Source: Ischnura elegans (Eukaryota > Arthropoda > Insecta > Odonata > Coenagrionidae). From it: 64,000 nucleotides of DNA. A program made the translations under genes and the position numbers. Under the pieces are notes generated by a model that worked only from the letters and a program-made list of their open reading frames with translations, was not told where the DNA came from and did not search any database. The stretch is taken from NCBI RefSeq assembly GCF_921293095.1, contig NC_060257.1:56084968-56148967 (forward strand), read 5' to 3'. Within the stretch, counting starts at the first letter, position 1, and each line of letters opens with the position of its first letter. Below, piece after piece: positions 53,980-64,000 of this stretch.

Positions 53980-54600
53980 GTATGTTCTTAATAGTTGGTC
54001 CTCATGTGATTTCTTTGACACACTCAACAAAGTTCTTGTGGGTTATTCTCACTGATAACCTTGACTGGTCGGCACATATTGACGATGTAACGAACAAACT
54101 ATCCCCAGGCATATTTATTATAAGCTTGCTGGCCAAAGTAACAACCATCGATACTTTGAAGATGATCTATTACACCAAAATATACCCACACCTAACCTAC
54201 AGCATCATATTTTGGGGTAATGCTAGCTGCTAACGCAAAATTTTCTCTATACAGTGAAAACTGTGGCCCGAGTTTCCATTCGATCACCAAGCTTACCTGT
54301 ATATAATGAAATCCTTACATTCCCATCACTGTACATACTCAATTGTGCCGCTTCGATTAAAAATAATCCTGAATGCATCCCAAAAAGTAGTTCTATTCAT
54401 AATCAGTCAACCAGGATGACTAATGACATACACCTTCATGCATGGTTCCGAGTGATATCTGTCCATTTGCTAGTAAATTTTTGTAACTATGTATTTCATA
54501 TATACGTAATATCTTATTTATAATTTCTTTTTTTTTAAGATTTCAACTGTCAAATGTACATGTGATCTCGATGAAGAGTAAACATTATTATTCTTACTAT
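53980..54600 (+). mobile_element. Jockey-type LINE 3' fragment
   Basis: The frame reads TKFLWVILTDNLDWSAHIDD, then SLLAKVTTIDTLKMIYYTKI and YPHLTYSIIFWGN. This is the RT C-terminal block of Jockey/CR1-type LINEs. A TAA stop near 54232 and frameshifts follow, then a TTATTATTCTTA-type tail. Confidence 0.85.
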
Positions 54601-54604
54601 CACA

Positions 54605-56466
54605 GATATTTTTTTGAAGCTGCAGTATATCATTTAAATACCCTCGGCATTTCTTGCTAGTATCTACAACTCCAAGTAGGTGTCACAAAGACGATTAGGG
54701 ATATTCAGAAATAATGTGGTTTTTACGATTACCAGAGAGGTTTGAATAATGAAGACAACATTCCATCCATGATGAAATAAAAAACATACGTTAACAAGTA
54801 CAATTGTTTTAATGAATATGACAGTAATTTAAAACTGACTTTTTACATAGTTAATTAACTTCAAAATGGCAGTTATGTAATATCTTCAGAGCATTGGTTT
54901 ATGGAGGGCTTTTTTATTCCTGCCACATCAAGATAATATTGAAGAGTGGGACTATATGATCCCAAGACAGTATGGTTAATACAATCTCTCACAATATTCA
55001 TGGCAATATTTACAGTGATAGATAGCTATTTACATGTGTAGCTACAAAGACATACACAGTAAAATTATTACAATGGTGATGATCAATGCACACTTAACTT
55101 GTCAACAATGTAACAAAAAGGATATAATAAATGTGTTGCCTAGGGTTCAACATAAAAAACCCCCAGCAAAAACTTGAACTTTTTTCACAGGAGCATCATT
55201 CTTTAATTTCCTGGAAAAGTTTATCTTCAAAAGCAGAAATAGCCAATGAACATAACAAAGAATATATGTACACAATGATACAATTAACCTTTCTACATAT
55301 AATAGGTACCCAAAATAATAGTTCCCAACACAATGGGAATCAACGTTCTACTCCTCCAAACTATGTATTCAATAACAGATGTTATAAATTTTATCTACCT
55401 ACATAATATCTGCAATACTTGGTAAATATCTGAACTAAAAATACGGCATGTTACTCATTGGACTACTGTTATGGAAGTCATGGCTAAGATTTCAAGAGAA
55501 GTAACTAATTGAACACATGAAAATCACTATTATTAATAAAAGCATATTTACAGCTACCTTGTCAAAAGCCATGCAAAAATTATTATAATTTAAGTCAACT
55601 GCCATCTATCATGACCACAGAATTTCATAGCAATGCCTCTAATAAGAAATACGTAGATAAAAATATGCTTCAATCAGAACCGTCTCTCTATAACTGAAAA
55701 TACTATTACGCAATGAAAGGGTATGTATAGTTAAATTGCCACTCACATATTTTCTTGGTCCAATCTACTTTTCTATAACAAAAGCAAAAATGAAGAGTTA
55801 GCCAAATTTAATTGTTACCTGAAATATATTGACAACTGCATCACTGGTGATATGCATGATGTACTTCATTTTTAATCGGGTCAATGGAATAAATTTTACT
55901 TCAAAATAAAAAAAGTGAATTATGAAAATAATGTAAAATAAAAGAATGAACTTTGTTATGCTCACTAACATATTGCATATTAGCGAACCTTTATACATAT
56001 TACATATTTGTGAACCTAACAAAATTTATTCTTTCATATTCCATAATGGAAAGATTTCGCTAATTGTAAGTTAAGCCTGAAATATGTAATCAGTTATATG
56101 TAGCATAACCATAAACAAGGGAATCATTATTAACTCATAACCTTAAACAGCAACAGATTTATGGGCATATCTAAGTCAGAGGAGTTACTCATCTAACAGA
56201 ATGTCTTTCATAACTAGTGAGTTCAGGATTTTCTTGAGGGGTGGGAGAGACTAAGTGGATGTTCGAATAAAAAAGGACTTCCGAAGAGAGTACTGAACAA
56301 CATCATCAAACCGGGAAAGAAGCCTAGTTAAAAGAAAGAGGTAACCCAAAGTGCCTAATTATATTACATTGCTGTGAATGTAGAATGTAGTCTGTCGAGT
56401 AGTTAACTCAGACCCGAAATCGCAATTCATCTAAAGAATTTGGTTGATTGGAAGGGAAGACTAATA
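54605..56466. other. Intergenic, nothing firm
   Basis: This is AT-rich sequence. Some minus-strand pieces (55740-55900) look splice-like but encode nothing I recognise. Confidence 0.4.
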
Positions 56467-57050
56467 CAGTGGAACCTCGTTAAAGCGAGTACGGGCTATA
56501 GCGACACCCCTGCTATTACGAGAGATAGCCGATGCACCGTCAATTGACCCTATAATAAGCGTGTTAAAAAAATTCGTTTTTACGGGACCCTTTCGGTGTT
56601 GGCTCTCGCTATAGCGAGGGTTTCACCGCCGGAAGACTTTCATCAAGACTCCTTAACCTCTGTAATTGCTAGCGATCTGTTAGAAATGAAGTTAATGGAG
56701 TGCTCAGTCTCAAATTTATGTGGTTAACTGTCGTTCGATAAATATAATGATTGACGAAACAATGCTTTGCATCATTTTTATTCAGTGCGGCACTTATAAA
56801 TTGTTTGAATAGTTAGTCGTTATTTGAGTAAGGAAATTTAGTGATGCAAAAAAACATCGCCTTTTGTCTGGATTTATGCTTACGTTTATCGGATAGATGT
56901 TTATCTGTCGCCGCACCACTCCTGTTCCTGTATATCTGTTCGCAACAGGTATATTGGCTATTATTTGCTCCACTTCCGGTAAAGCGACAATTCGCTATAG
57001 CGAGTGTTTATTAGTGCACCGTGGGGTGTCGTTATATCGAGGTTGCACTG
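56467..57050. mobile_element. Pogo/Tigger-like MITE 1 of an abutting pair
   Basis: It starts CAGTGGAACCTCGTTAAAGC and ends GTTATATCGAGGTTGCACTG, typical pogo-type inverted ends, with TA on both sides. The interior carries GCTATAGCGA words. Confidence 0.88.
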
Positions 57051-57052
57051 TA

Positions 57053-57854
57053 CAGTGAGTCCTCGTTCTACGTCACCCCGTTTAACGTCATTTCCCGATA
57101 ACGTCACGAAAATTTTGAGACCGTCATTCGTTTATCGCACCTACGCTTCGCGATAACGTCACGTCTTTCAAATTTCGCGCGAAAAAAAGGCGAAGCGGCG
57201 GGCGTTGCAGGTTGTTCGTTTTGTGGGCGGTAATATAGTCTGTCAATACAAAGTGTAAAACAGTGTTGTTTATTGATAATTGCGATTACGGTTTTAGCAA
57301 AAATTTCTGCAAAATGAATTCTTGCGTAGGTGCGCAAGGTTATAATGGTTTTCAGGAACCTAAAAAGTGATTTCAAGGCATTTTTCCGTGTAGAACTCGG
57401 AGTTTTTGTCGTCACTTTTTTCGCCGAGATCACTATAATTTTGGTTCCTGTAACCGCGACGATGTTTCAGCGATCATGATGCCCAAGGTTCTTAAACTGT
57501 ACTCTAAGAACCTTTTGGATGATGCCCAGGCGACGCTCGCCCGGGCGACCACCATAGCGAAGCCGAAAAGCAAATGCTGGAAGAAAATAAAATGGAGAAG
57601 GATTTACGTCACTGCCGCTATTGTCATCGATGAAGACAAGAACTCGTATTTATGCGATAGTTTGGCATTCCCACCGTAAAAAATGCCCCAGATATGATAC
57701 GCTAACATTTTTTTCGCGTAGGAATTGTGAATTCTAGGAGCCGATATTCATTTTTTACATTGTTTCTTATGGGATATTATGCTTCGATTAACGTCATTTC
57801 GTTTATCGTCACATTTTTCAGGAACGGTAAGTGACGTTAAACGAGGACTCACTG
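57053..57854. mobile_element. Pogo-like MITE 2 of an abutting pair
   Basis: It starts CAGTGAGTCCTCGTTCTACG and ends GTTAAACGAGGACTCACTG, with TA flanks. The left TA (57051-57052) is shared with MITE 1. AACGTCA words recur near both ends. A 67-codon ORF (57476-57679) has no known match. Confidence 0.88.
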
Positions 57855-59353
57855 TACTAACAAAAATGTACTCATATTAAAAATTTATACATTGACAGAA
57901 ATATACCTCAATAGATACATCAAATATAAGTGGAAGAATAAATGTTGAGCAACGATATGATGAGCAAGGGTAGTTAACTTTTTTGCAAGCATTCTTCAAG
58001 TTGACACGCTCAAGAGTAGAAACTCAATGCATCTCTACCAATAAAAGGGCTTTGACCTATTTTAAAGCAATATCATTGTAACACTTTAAGTAATAATATG
58101 GCAATAATGCAATGTTTCAACAACTATTATACGATAAATTCGGTCGTATAGTAGATTTTAACAACTAAATGGCTAAATTTAACAGCAAGCGGAAAATTAT
58201 TCATAGATGAGCTTCACTTTTCTAAAATAAAATTTGGCACCATGAAAAGCGTAACAACAGTTTTTGATTAATAAGTAAAAATTTCAACTCCTTTGTTTCA
58301 ATAAATATGATGGGGGCCATAATTTTCCAGAGAATAGGTATTAAAAAAAATATTTTATAATATCACACCTATCAGCAGCATACACATGATAAATTGAAAG
58401 TACATACATTATAATCTACACTGAAGTGCTGAAATCTTAGTTTGTATGTAAATAATTGATATGTAGTTTATAATGGCAACATTAGATGAGATGATTTCAT
58501 CAGCTATAATCATGCCACACATTCACAAATTCATACCGAACTGATCACGCAAAAGATTCATTAATATAATTCCTCAATTGGATTAAAAAAGTATGCAGAT
58601 GGCCCAGTCTTGGGATGCAATTAACAATCATCCCTTCTAAACTCTAAGTTGATAATTTACTTTCACAGATATTAATTCCAAAATGAATGCCATTGAAATA
58701 GAGGGTAAGAAGAGGTGCTTGTTTCGAAGAAATAGTGGTACTTAAAAACATAAGTGGATTCAGCATCGACTTTGAGAGGGCCTGTGGAGTATGGAGTACC
58801 TCTGGGAGAGAAGGATGTTTTTACAGAAGGGAGTCCTATGCTTTACAATAAATACCACACAAACTTCTCTCACATTTGGGACTTGTAGCCAAGCCTTCGC
58901 ATAAACACTTCCTCTATAAGAATACACGTAAAAACTACATATAACACTAATAAAAATTTTGATAAAATTTGGGGGCCTAAATTTGATCCTGCATATACAA
59001 TACACATGAGGAAGTATATGAAAAGATTTTGAAAAAAACTAAAAAGGAAGGAATATTATATGAGCACAGTATTTTAAAATAATTAAACGCTTAGTGATTA
59101 ATTCACTTTTGTAAACAAAAGACTAGAGTTGAAGAGGAACAAAGTCAAGAACCAGTAATGTGATGACTCATTTTACCATGCCACTGAAGCATTTCCTAAA
59201 GACAATAATGATTTATAGCCCTGTAAATAGACTGACGGTAATTTATAGCTAAGATCATGTTATGAAAGACAAGGAAAAATACATGTTCAGGTAATATCAT
59301 CAGCAAAAGTTCAAATGTTCACATTCTTGAAATAATGAAACTATCAATTAGGG
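57855..59353. other. Intergenic, nothing recognised
   Basis: This is AT-rich sequence with short chance ORFs only. Confidence 0.5.
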
Positions 59354-59608
59354 CAGTGGTGGATATATATGGGGGGTGCGCAACCCCACATTGAGGGGCC
59401 ACCCATACTGTCAAACATTGCGGAACCACAATTGTAACTTTTTTATGACATAAGATGGTATTGTCTAGTATATGTGTATAACCACTTTAATTAAAACTTT
59501 TTTAAACTTTGCATTCCACTTGATTATTTTTCATTACGATTAAAGTAAAGGTAACTCAAGATATCTTTTGTGCCCCCCCCCCCTGAGTTTTTTCTGCATC
59601 TGCTACTG
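59354..59608. mobile_element. MITE related to 36357-36620
   Basis: It starts CAGTGGTGGATATATATGGG and ends CTGCATCTGCTACTG, with G and C runs just inside. The inner run GATATCTT with the GAGTTTTTTCTGCATCTG end matches the relative at 36357. Confidence 0.7.
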
Positions 59609-59784
59609 ATTAGTGTCAAAGAACCTTAAGGCTACCTTTACGCCAAAAATCAATAAAGTAAATCATCCTATTTCTTAGCAAAGCATAAAGGCGGACTCAA
59701 TTTTATCTACATCATATTATTATTTTTATGAAATATAAATAACATGTGATGAAAGACGCAAAAGGGGAGAAATATGTATTATGA

Positions 59785-59850
59785 AGTAAGCTGATAGGAG
59801 AAATGATCAGAGAGCACTGTCAAATAAAAATTAGGATTGTCAGCCTATGA
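59785..59850 (+). mobile_element. Short LINE 3' tail
   Basis: AAGCTGATAGGAGAAATGAT and the following AAATTAGGATTGTCAGCC run match the 3' end of the LINE at 33652-34370. Confidence 0.6.
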
Positions 59851-60158
59851 TCATGACTATAATAAAAAAATATGAACAGCTTAAGTTTGCCCTACTCAAG
59901 TAACTACAACCAAAACAAATTTCTTCCAGTGCAGTGAAACAAACATACCACAGTGATTCAAACAAAAGTATTTCCATGTATAATTTGGTCTCCCCCACCA
60001 AATCATGACATTATCCTCCATCAATTACTTAAATGACAACAGTTCAAATAGAAATTAAACCAAGGTATCTAAGAAGACAGTGAGGATCAGCAATCCATTG
60101 ACTTACGTGAAACTAAAAAATAACATTTTAGTTTTAAGGTTTTCGCAGCGATTAGATG

Positions 60159-60859
60159 CACTATTATAATTCATTTTCGGGAATACGTCTGCGTGCTATT
60201 AATATTTAACTCAACGTTTCGTTCCACTTACTGGGAACGTCGTCAGGAGAATGAAAATATAAACACCTATCATACCGTTGGAAAAACTGGTCCATTGTTG
60301 TTAAGGTATTTAAAAAAGTAAATAAAAATAAAAATAAAATAAAAGCCAACTTCTTTAAAACATCTAATATAAAAAAAGGAAGATGAAAGGTGGAATATTG
60401 TAATTAAATTTTCGAAATGTATCTCTTCCACACATGGCTTAAATTATATCCATCATCCCTGTTAAAATTCATTGGTCTTTTAGAAATTTCTATCGCCTCT
60501 CTAATAAGCCGTGGATAATATGCAGATTTTCTTGCAATGGCTTTGGCCTCATCCAGGAGGATCTTGTGTCCTGGCCCCGACATAAAATGATCGGCGACAG
60601 CTGAAGTTTCCCATTGCCTTGCCTTCAGCGCCCTTTCATGCTCTTTCAGCCTTGTTACTATCTTCCGTTTGGTCTGTCCGATGTAACTAGACCCACATGA
60701 ACACGGAATCTCATATATGCCTTCCATTTGTAATGGGGGAACAGCATCAATGACGGATGGAAGTAGGTCTCTGATCTCGAATCTCTTTAGATCTCTGAAA
60801 CGTTGAGTTAAATATTAATAGCACGCAGACGTATTCCCGAAAATGAATTATAATAGTGT
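60159..60859 (-). mobile_element. Penelope-like element fragment flanked by 62-bp inverted repeats
   Basis: The arms 60159-60220 and 60798-60859 are almost perfect 62-bp reverse complements. Between them the minus strand encodes a GIY-YIG endonuclease domain and nothing else. Inverted terminal repeats and a C-terminal GIY-YIG are characters of Penelope-like elements. The RT region is absent. The left arm runs into an AACGTTTCGTTCCACTT segment of the same style as Penelope-like element ends. Confidence 0.8.
60404..60727 (-). CDS. GIY-YIG endonuclease domain of a Penelope-like element
   Basis: The 107-codon frame starts MEGIYEIPCSCGSSYIGQTK and continues RKIVTRLKEHERALK. The GIY and YIG boxes and the conserved Arg and Glu-His are visible. 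The frame stays open upstream (EIRDLLPSVIDAVPPLQ), so the ATG is only nominal. It ends at TAA near 60404 after WKRYISKI. In Penelope-like elements this domain nicks the target DNA. Without RT it cannot act alone. Confidence 0.85.
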   Translation of the reverse strand: MEGIYEIPCSCGSSYIGQTKRKIVTRLKEHERALKARQWETSAVADHFMSGPGHKILLDEAKAIARKSAYYPRLIREAIEISKRPMNFNRDDGYNLSHVWKRYISKI

Positions 60860-62368
60860 AAAAAATAACATGTTTTCTGGGAAATTGTACACCAAGTGGC
60901 ATCATTTTAAAAGATTGTTGTGTTAACCTTTTCATCAATAAATGTGCTCCATGGAACACATTTATTACACATGTATTACGCTACATTTTGACAGCCAATA
61001 AATATTTAGAATTATATTTGAAGAACATTTACTTTCATGAGCTTAAAAAAATCTGTGATTTATATGAATATATTTTTTCAGTTCATCTTAGGTTAAAATT
61101 TTATATTTCTAAGAATTTTTTAAGATAAAAACATTAAGGCAGGAGAGGTTCAATTAAACTTTAAAAATATTAATACGTATTCAAAAGCACTTCTTTGAAT
61201 AAAAAAGAACTGATGTGGAGTGGAAGCTTTTCAAAATTAACATAAAACAAAGAAATAGAGAGGAAATGTTGTTTCAAGCATATTTTAAGTTAGAACCAGA
61301 AATTAAATCCGGAAAATAATCATTAATTTAACACAATAATAGTTGAAAATCTTAACGAAGGAAGTTCAGACAACCCATAATCAGTAAGAGCTAAATAGAA
61401 CTTAACTTCTAATAGTAGGTCATGGCAGACGGCAATTGAAATGATTGCAAAAATGAAGAACATAGTCTCTGATAAAAACAAGGTCAGCAGAAATAGTTTC
61501 AGCTTTAAAGCATCATATTAGAGTGACGTAATCAATTTTATATACTAAATCTCTCCACCTGTAGTCCACAAAATTGACCCTCATCAAAAAGATTATCAAT
61601 TCTCTTTCCTCCAAAAACACAGCCATACGTAAAGAGCCAGAAATACTCTACAGGTTTATTGATTATAGAGAGGTTGAGGAATAAATTGATTAATGTGATG
61701 ATGACAGTTAAAATTACTATAGTCTTCCTAATTTCACAAATATATACAATAATACACCAAAGAAGGGCAACCAGCTCCCTTCCCACAACCACCAATTTCT
61801 CTATTTATTTATTAAAAAATCACACAGCCTTCTATAACTTTATCCCCAGACACAATTTGGGTCTGAAGCTTGCAACATATTTTTTGCACCACAAGTATGA
61901 CCATACCATACCACGAAACATATTAACTTTAAAATTCAAGGTAATAAACCATAAGCCTATGTACGAAGAATTTTAAACAGAAGTTGTTCCTCGAGAATAT
62001 ACTATCTTTTTCGATTAGTAAAATGTGAATTGATGAAAATTTCATCGCTGATACAAGAACTTCCACAACTCTTCTGCAACACCAGCAAAAATAAAAGCAT
62101 CACTTCCATATAGCATAACGTGAGTTCTACAAGAATTTGTAGCATACACATCTCGTTTAACACATTCAAATGCAGGAAGTAGTTTATAACATTTTCCCAA
62201 AGAAGAAACCAAATCTTATCTTTGGAGTCCAAAGAAGTGCAAATTGAGGCTAGATGGATTGCACACAATGGAAGAAGGAAGACCATAGATTGAGGGAATA
62301 AGAAGCCAAGGGGTTCAAATTTTTTACTTTCTAAATAGAAAAAGGTATAGAAATATATAAAAGAAATA
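60860..62368. other. Intergenic, nothing recognised
   Basis: This is very AT-rich sequence. A minus-strand hydrophobic ORF (61538-61795) resembles no family I know. Confidence 0.45.
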
Positions 62369-63223
62369 CAGCACACTCCCGATTATCCGGGCTAATGATG
62401 GGGAGAGACACGAATAATCGGAAAACATTGATAACCCAGACTTTCACTTTAATATCTTGCAATGTTCATAATTTACGTAAAACAAACAATACATTATTAT
62501 TTATTATTCATGCACGTATTCTGTTATTTTAGAGTACCTACCGTATATGTCTGAATATAGTCCCCCCTTCTTTTCCAAAAATGCCTGAGGTAAAAGGGGG
62601 GGACTAAATTCAAACGCATTTTTTTAACTTTTCCCGAAACTGAAGCCTCAAAATTAGGGGGGGGGGACTATATTTGGAGAAATATGGTGATTTCCGGACA
62701 CATTGAGAACTGTCTTCGCCAGTTCGCAATCTTTTTAGCGGCGATAACATGGTTGTACTTGTATTATTAATGCTCCATGTAAGGCCTGGTTTCGAAAACC
62801 ACACATCCGCGGCTTAGTAATCACGGATACAGGCAAGTGGTTAGCACAAATGCTTCTAAACCACTGCTCCCCATCGGAAACTACGCAATCAAAAACCACA
62901 CCATGTAGTTGCCTCTCGCACAAGTTTCCCAGGTTGCAACTGCTGCGGGACGGGTATCCGTGATCATGGAGCACGGTCGTGCACTGCGTGGCTTGGAAAA
63001 CAGGAACATGGTGCTCTGGTGAATGCGGCTAGCTCGCGAACCCTTCTGTTTTACGAAGAGGGTTATAACAGAAACAATAAGCCCGATGTATCCTAGCATT
63101 AATAAAGTAATTCCGGTGATTTTACGTAAGATTTTATTTTCTTATAAAGATCGCGTGAATTGCGTAAGCAAGAGTGAAAATCATGCACGGATATACCCCA
63201 GCCGGATTACTGGGAGTCTGCAG
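62369..63223. mobile_element. Pogo-like element with a nested MITE
   Basis: It starts CAGCACACTCCCGATTATCC and ends GGATTACTGGGAGTCTGCAG, with TA on both sides. Its interior is the reverse of 3546-3975, which identifies the family. It is interrupted by the MITE at 62541-62687. It also has about 230 bp (about 62740-62970) with no counterpart in the other copy. No transposase is seen. Confidence 0.8.
62541..62687. mobile_element. 147-bp MITE with ATAGTCCCC termini, copy 2, nested
   Basis: It starts CCGTATATGTCTGAATATAG and ends CTATATTTGGAGAAATATGG. TA precedes it and TG (a decayed TA) follows. It is the inverse of copy 1 at 49778. Confidence 0.87.
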
Positions 63224-64000
63224 TATACAAAAACTTTGGTTGCCAAGGGATACGAGTGAGTATCTGTTCTGTGCAGACATTGGGTGGAAAATCAAATGCA
63301 CTACTAAATATCTAGCTGATATCGTTTGTAAGTCTACCAAATTTCTGTACCTAACTCTTGTTTATTTAAAAAAATCACTTGTACTGTTGGCTTCTCACTC
63401 CCTCAATAAAGAGAGGCAATTGTGCAGGGGGCGGAACTGAATCTGAAGTGGGGGAAAAAGGGATCTCAGCAAATATAACGTAATTTTCTTCAGCAAGAAA
63501 AAGGTAAAATCGAGAGAATTATTGGGGTATTTTATAGAAAGATTTTCTCACTGTTTCTAGACTTTACTCTTGATGGTCTTCAATACCACATAATATTAAC
63601 TTGTCTTAAATAAAAATAACTACGCAGGTATTTAAAAAAAATATACCACTCAATCAAGCACATATTAACATACTCTCACTAATAATATGCATTTTTACAA
63701 GTCCGACATGAGTATAGAGCAGGAAGGTTTGAGCTAAACTTTCCACCCTCGACTCACAACACCTAACCAAGGGGGAAGGAGCGTTGAAAATTGCCACAAT
63801 AGCCTCACATTATTAATAGATGCCCTAAAATGAAAGTCGCATCCAATGATGGGACAAAAGACTAAGCTAAGAGAATTTCCAGAATATTTACGTGGAATGG
63901 AATTACCTCTAACTCACTAGAAGAATGAGAGCATCAAGACATGGCTACTCCGGGGTACAGGACCAAGTCATTTTTCATGGTCCTCCACTGACACACTTTC
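63224..64000. other. Right edge, nothing recognised
   Basis: Short ORFs here have no protein likeness. The sequence is AT-rich with no clear repeat. Confidence 0.5.

Noticed and set aside
57476..57679. 67-codon ORF as a transposase remnant
   Set aside because: It lies inside a MITE and shows no DDE or helix-turn-helix motifs.
61538..61795. Membrane protein exon on the minus strand
   Set aside because: It is hydrophobic only because it is T-rich; there are no partner exons and no recognisable family.

Overview
The window is nuclear DNA of an animal, most likely an arthropod. It is AT-rich, its genes have short exons and long GT-AG introns, and it is crowded with transposons: gypsy, Jockey-type LINEs, a Penelope-like element, hAT, pogo/mariner and piggyBac-like MITEs, and tRNA-derived SINEs. 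I could not fix the species. No prokaryotic features, rRNA or CRISPR array are present.

Three host genes can be assembled exon by exon, with all splice phases checked. (1) An ER E3 ubiquitin ligase of the MARCH6/TEB4/Doa10 family lies on the minus strand at 270-29296. Nine exons encode the first 693 residues and the gene runs off the left edge. (2) Mitochondrial thioredoxin (Trx2 type) lies on the minus strand at 33469-38347 in three exons. Its active site reads WCNPC instead of WCGPC. (3) The gamma subunit of GlcNAc-1-phosphotransferase (GNPTG), which acts in the mannose-6-phosphate pathway, lies on the plus strand at 39288-47528. It has six exons and encodes 284 residues. Genes 2 and 3 diverge from a shared spacer of about 0.94 kb that also holds an unassigned ORF. 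The three genes act in ER quality control, mitochondrial redox and lysosomal enzyme sorting; nothing in the sequence says they work together.

Mobile DNA by region. Positions 1-29 kb are introns of the ligase gene. They hold a 2-kb hAT element with a perfect 8-bp target duplication, a 2-kb TIR element, a hAT-like MITE, a 676-bp tandem duplication, two LINE tails, a tRNA-derived repeat and an apparently intact 6.3-kb gypsy element (20995-27281). The gypsy LTRs look identical, its gag and pol are open and joined by a clear -1 frameshift signal, and it sits inside a MITE with a 4-bp duplication. Positions 29-39 kb hold nested MITEs, a SINE with a 13-bp duplication and a LINE inside the thioredoxin intron. 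Positions 40-47 kb are GNPTG introns with a LINE relic, a cluster of 13-base motifs and two MITE copies facing each other. Positions 47.5-64 kb have no recognisable host gene. They hold a solo LTR, piggyBac-like and hAT MITEs, fold-back palindromes, two abutting pogo-like MITEs, a Penelope-like fragment that keeps only a GIY-YIG endonuclease, and a pogo-like element with a MITE nested in it.

One TA-flanked MITE family of about 0.6 kb (called MITE-A here) occurs eight times. Most copies carry a joined E-box/CRE-like motif. I did not find a clearly new multi-gene system. The strongest second-look items are the gypsy frameshift cassette, a LINE tail that directly abuts a host splice donor, the RT-less Penelope-like element with 62-bp inverted arms, and the MITE-A regulatory motif.
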